Positions 6,221 through 7,824 of a DNA stretch of 7,824 bases are shown here, one piece after another. Every line of letters starts with the position of its first letter. The first letter of the stretch is position 1. Origin of the DNA: Bacteroidales bacterium (GTDB lineage Bacteria > Bacteroidota > Bacteroidia > Bacteroidales > UBA3663); the NCBI GenBank assembly GCA_016293065.1, contig JAEDEY010000089.1, forward strand, positions 1-7,824, read 5' to 3'. The translations under genes were made by a program, and so were the position numbers. The notes beneath the pieces are model-generated. The model was not told the origin of the DNA. It saw only the letters and a program-made list of their open reading frames with translations, and did no database searches.

Positions 6221-7824
6221 TTAATTGCTGTCTCGCTTGCAGATGCCTTTGAATGGGCAATAGGTACAATGCCGCTCGTCGTCGCTCTGTTTGAAACTGA
6301 TGTTGGGGTCGAATATCTCGAACAGCAGACGGTCGAATGCTTCCTTGAATTCCTTCATGTAAAGGTTGAAGTTGTCCATCGGCTGATTTGCGCCCAACAT
6401 GAGTACGGTATTGAGCGATGGGTTCTTGTGGAAGTCGCGCACGAAATAGAGGTTTGGCGACATCTTGGCATCATTGTAGAGCAAGCAATAGAGCATCACC
6501 TGGAAAGCCTCGTCGGCACAGTCTGAGGCTTTCTCTCCGAAGATTTCGCAAATCGCGGGAACACTGAGCTTGGAATTGCCGCCGGCTTTTGTCGAACGGC
6601 CTGTCTTGTAATCGACGATGCGAAGTGTGCCATCCGAAAGTCGGTCAATACGGTCATATATGGCCATGATCTGGACTTCTTTGCGCGATGAACCATTGCT
6701 CGCTGAATATACCATTGTCTCGCGTTTCTCAGAGGCGATATATTCGAACGGGCAAAGCATCTTGTCGTGCTTCAGCACATCGTTGACATAAGTGAGCAGG
6801 ATCTCTTCGACCAAACATAGATAGCCCGTGACAGTATCTACATTCATCAACTTGCTGATCGTCTTTTCGATTACTCCACGCAAGTAATTCTGGTCTTTGA
6901 GCACATTGTCGATGGTGCTGGCTGAAACCACACGCGCTTTGACCTTGTTGTATATCAGCTCCATGACCTCATGCAAGATTGAGCCAAAGGTCTTGTCGTC
7001 GATTCCCTCCTCAATCTCGTCTTCTTCACGCAGTCCTTCTACAAACTCGAAGTAGAAGCGCAATGGACACGAAAGATAGTATTTGAGTGCAGTGGCCGAC
7101 AACTTGCGATCGCCTTTGCCCGACAGACATTCGTCGAGACATCCCATCACGTGAGGGTCTTTCTTGATCTCGATTGGCTTTCGGTCCTCTACGCTAATGT
7201 CATAGTGAACGGTCTTGTTCTTTGGCTCAATGCCATGCAGATAGGTAAGCTGCTTGATGTATCGGCTCGGCTCGCCACTCTGCATTCCTTCGCTTCGGCT
7301 ATCGTAGATGAGCACGACTCGCCTTGCACGGCTGATGAGACGATAGAAATGATAAGCGAACACCGCATCACGATGCTGCTGAGTAGGCATGCCGAAAGCA
7401 TGGCGCAGGTTGAGCGGCACAAACGTATTGGTCTGTGGCTTGGCTGGAAAGACACCTTCGTTCATCGAAAGGATGATGAGATTCTCGAAATCTACGTCAC
7501 GAGTTTCGAGCACACCCATGACCTGAAGTCCAGAAAGCGGCTCGCCAGAGAATGCCACCGACTCTGATTGCGACAGCTTGCGCAAAAGCGTAAAGAAGGT
7601 GTTGCAGCTGATCGGCCAATTGAACTTACGGAGTTTCTGGTCGAACGACTTGAGCAGATTGATGAACGAGAAGAGGAACTCGCGCTCAACATCGCTGAAT
7701 ATTCCTTGCACTCGCGCTTCTTCCTCTATCTCTCCAAACAATGACTCGGCTTCATGCTGCTTTGCAAGATTGCGCTGTTCGAGTTCTTCCTCTGCCTTTC
7801 GTGCAAGAATCTCGAGTATGTCGC
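6221..7824 (-). CDS. AddB-like PD-(D/E)XK nuclease protein, C-terminal part
   Basis: This is the last 534 or so codons of a large DNA-repair protein, cut by the window edge. The frame stays open to 7824, so the TTG at 7739-7741 is not a real start. It resembles the AddB/RexB partner of AddA-type helicase-nucleases, which resect double-strand breaks for RecA loading. Numbering from 7741: the helicase-like part has LETRDVDFENLIILSMNEGVFP (split here as LETRDVDFEN, 78-87, and LIILSMNEGVFP, 88-99). The nuclease domain has YLSCPLRFY (222-230), His257 in GSILHEV, Asp363 in YDRID, and Asp377 and Lys379 in DYKTG. Cysteines 225, 492, 495 and 501 (CTYC, then five residues, then C) match the Fe-S cluster of AddB nucleases. 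All catalytic residues are present, so the nuclease should be active. It ends 41 bases before the sigma gene. The AddA gene is not in view. Confidence 0.88.
   Translation of the reverse strand, partial: DILEILARKAEEELEQRNLAKQHEAESLFGEIEEEARVQGIFSDVEREFLFSFINLLKSFDQKLRKFNWPISCNTFFTLLRKLSQSESVAFSGEPLSGLQVMGVLETRDVDFENLIILSMNEGVFPAKPQTNTFVPLNLRHAFGMPTQQHRDAVFAYHFYRLISRARRVVLIYDSRSEGMQSGEPSRYIKQLTYLHGIEPKNKTVHYDISVEDRKPIEIKKDPHVMGCLDECLSGKGDRKLSATALKYYLSCPLRFYFEFVEGLREEDEIEEGIDDKTFGSILHEVMELIYNKVKARVVSASTIDNVLKDQNYLRGVIEKTISKLMNVDTVTGYLCLVEEILLTYVNDVLKHDKMLCPFEYIASEKRETMVYSASNGSSRKEVQIMAIYDRIDRLSDGTLRIVDYKTGRSTKAGGNSKLSVPAICEIFGEKASDCADEAFQVMLYCLLYNDAKMSPNLYFVRDFHKNPSLNTVLMLGANQPMDNFNLYMKEFKEAFDRLLFEIFDPNISFKQSDDERHCTYCPFKGICKRDSN

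Noticed and set aside
6180..6269. Upstream extension of the sigma factor reading frame
   Set aside because: It overlaps the end of the nuclease gene in another frame and adds 30 residues absent from typical ECF sigma factors; the ATG at 6179 is a better start.
7739..7741. TTG as the start of the nuclease-like protein
   Set aside because: The same frame stays open to the window edge and the visible part lacks the N-terminal half of the family, so this is an internal Leu codon.

Overview
The window looks like a piece of a Bacteroidales chromosome, most likely Prevotella or a close relative. The reasons are two perfect matches to the Bacteroidetes -7 promoter element TAnnTTTG, the near absence of Shine-Dalgarno sequences, an ECF sigma factor with a small Bacteroidetes-type anti-sigma protein, a glucan branching enzyme of the type found in this phylum, and an AddB-like PD-(D/E)XK protein. 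The genus is inferred from general character, not from a marker gene.

Layout. A short plus-strand gene for a three-helix GlsB/YeaQ/YmgE-type membrane protein (167-457) has its own promoter. It converges on a minus-strand group of three genes, transcribed in the order YhcH-family protein (4589-4143), glgB (4124-1944) and an NhaC-type Na+/H+ antiporter (1897-476). The gaps are 18 and 46 bases, and the second holds a perfect 10-bp inverted repeat directly upstream of nhaC. A promoter with a perfect -7 box lies upstream of the YhcH gene. Just beyond it is a strong rho-independent terminator that closes the next minus-strand unit.

That second unit is an envelope-stress type cassette: an ECF sigma factor (6179-5613), a single-pass anti-sigma-like protein (5555-5220) and a secreted, His-containing, Spy/CpxP-like protein (5195-4734). 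Upstream of it on the same strand is the C-terminal part of a large AddB-like helicase/nuclease protein with a complete nuclease motif set and iron-sulfur cysteines (7824-6221). Its 5' end lies outside the window.

Functionally, this is core metabolism and stress housekeeping: glycogen branching, sugar handling, ion homeostasis, envelope sensing and double-strand break processing. I see no mobile element, CRISPR array, RNA gene, prophage or toxin system. I did not find an obviously new system. The best second looks are the hairpin with an in-frame ATG ahead of nhaC, the sigma/anti-sigma/Spy-like cassette, and the terminator abutting the next promoter.
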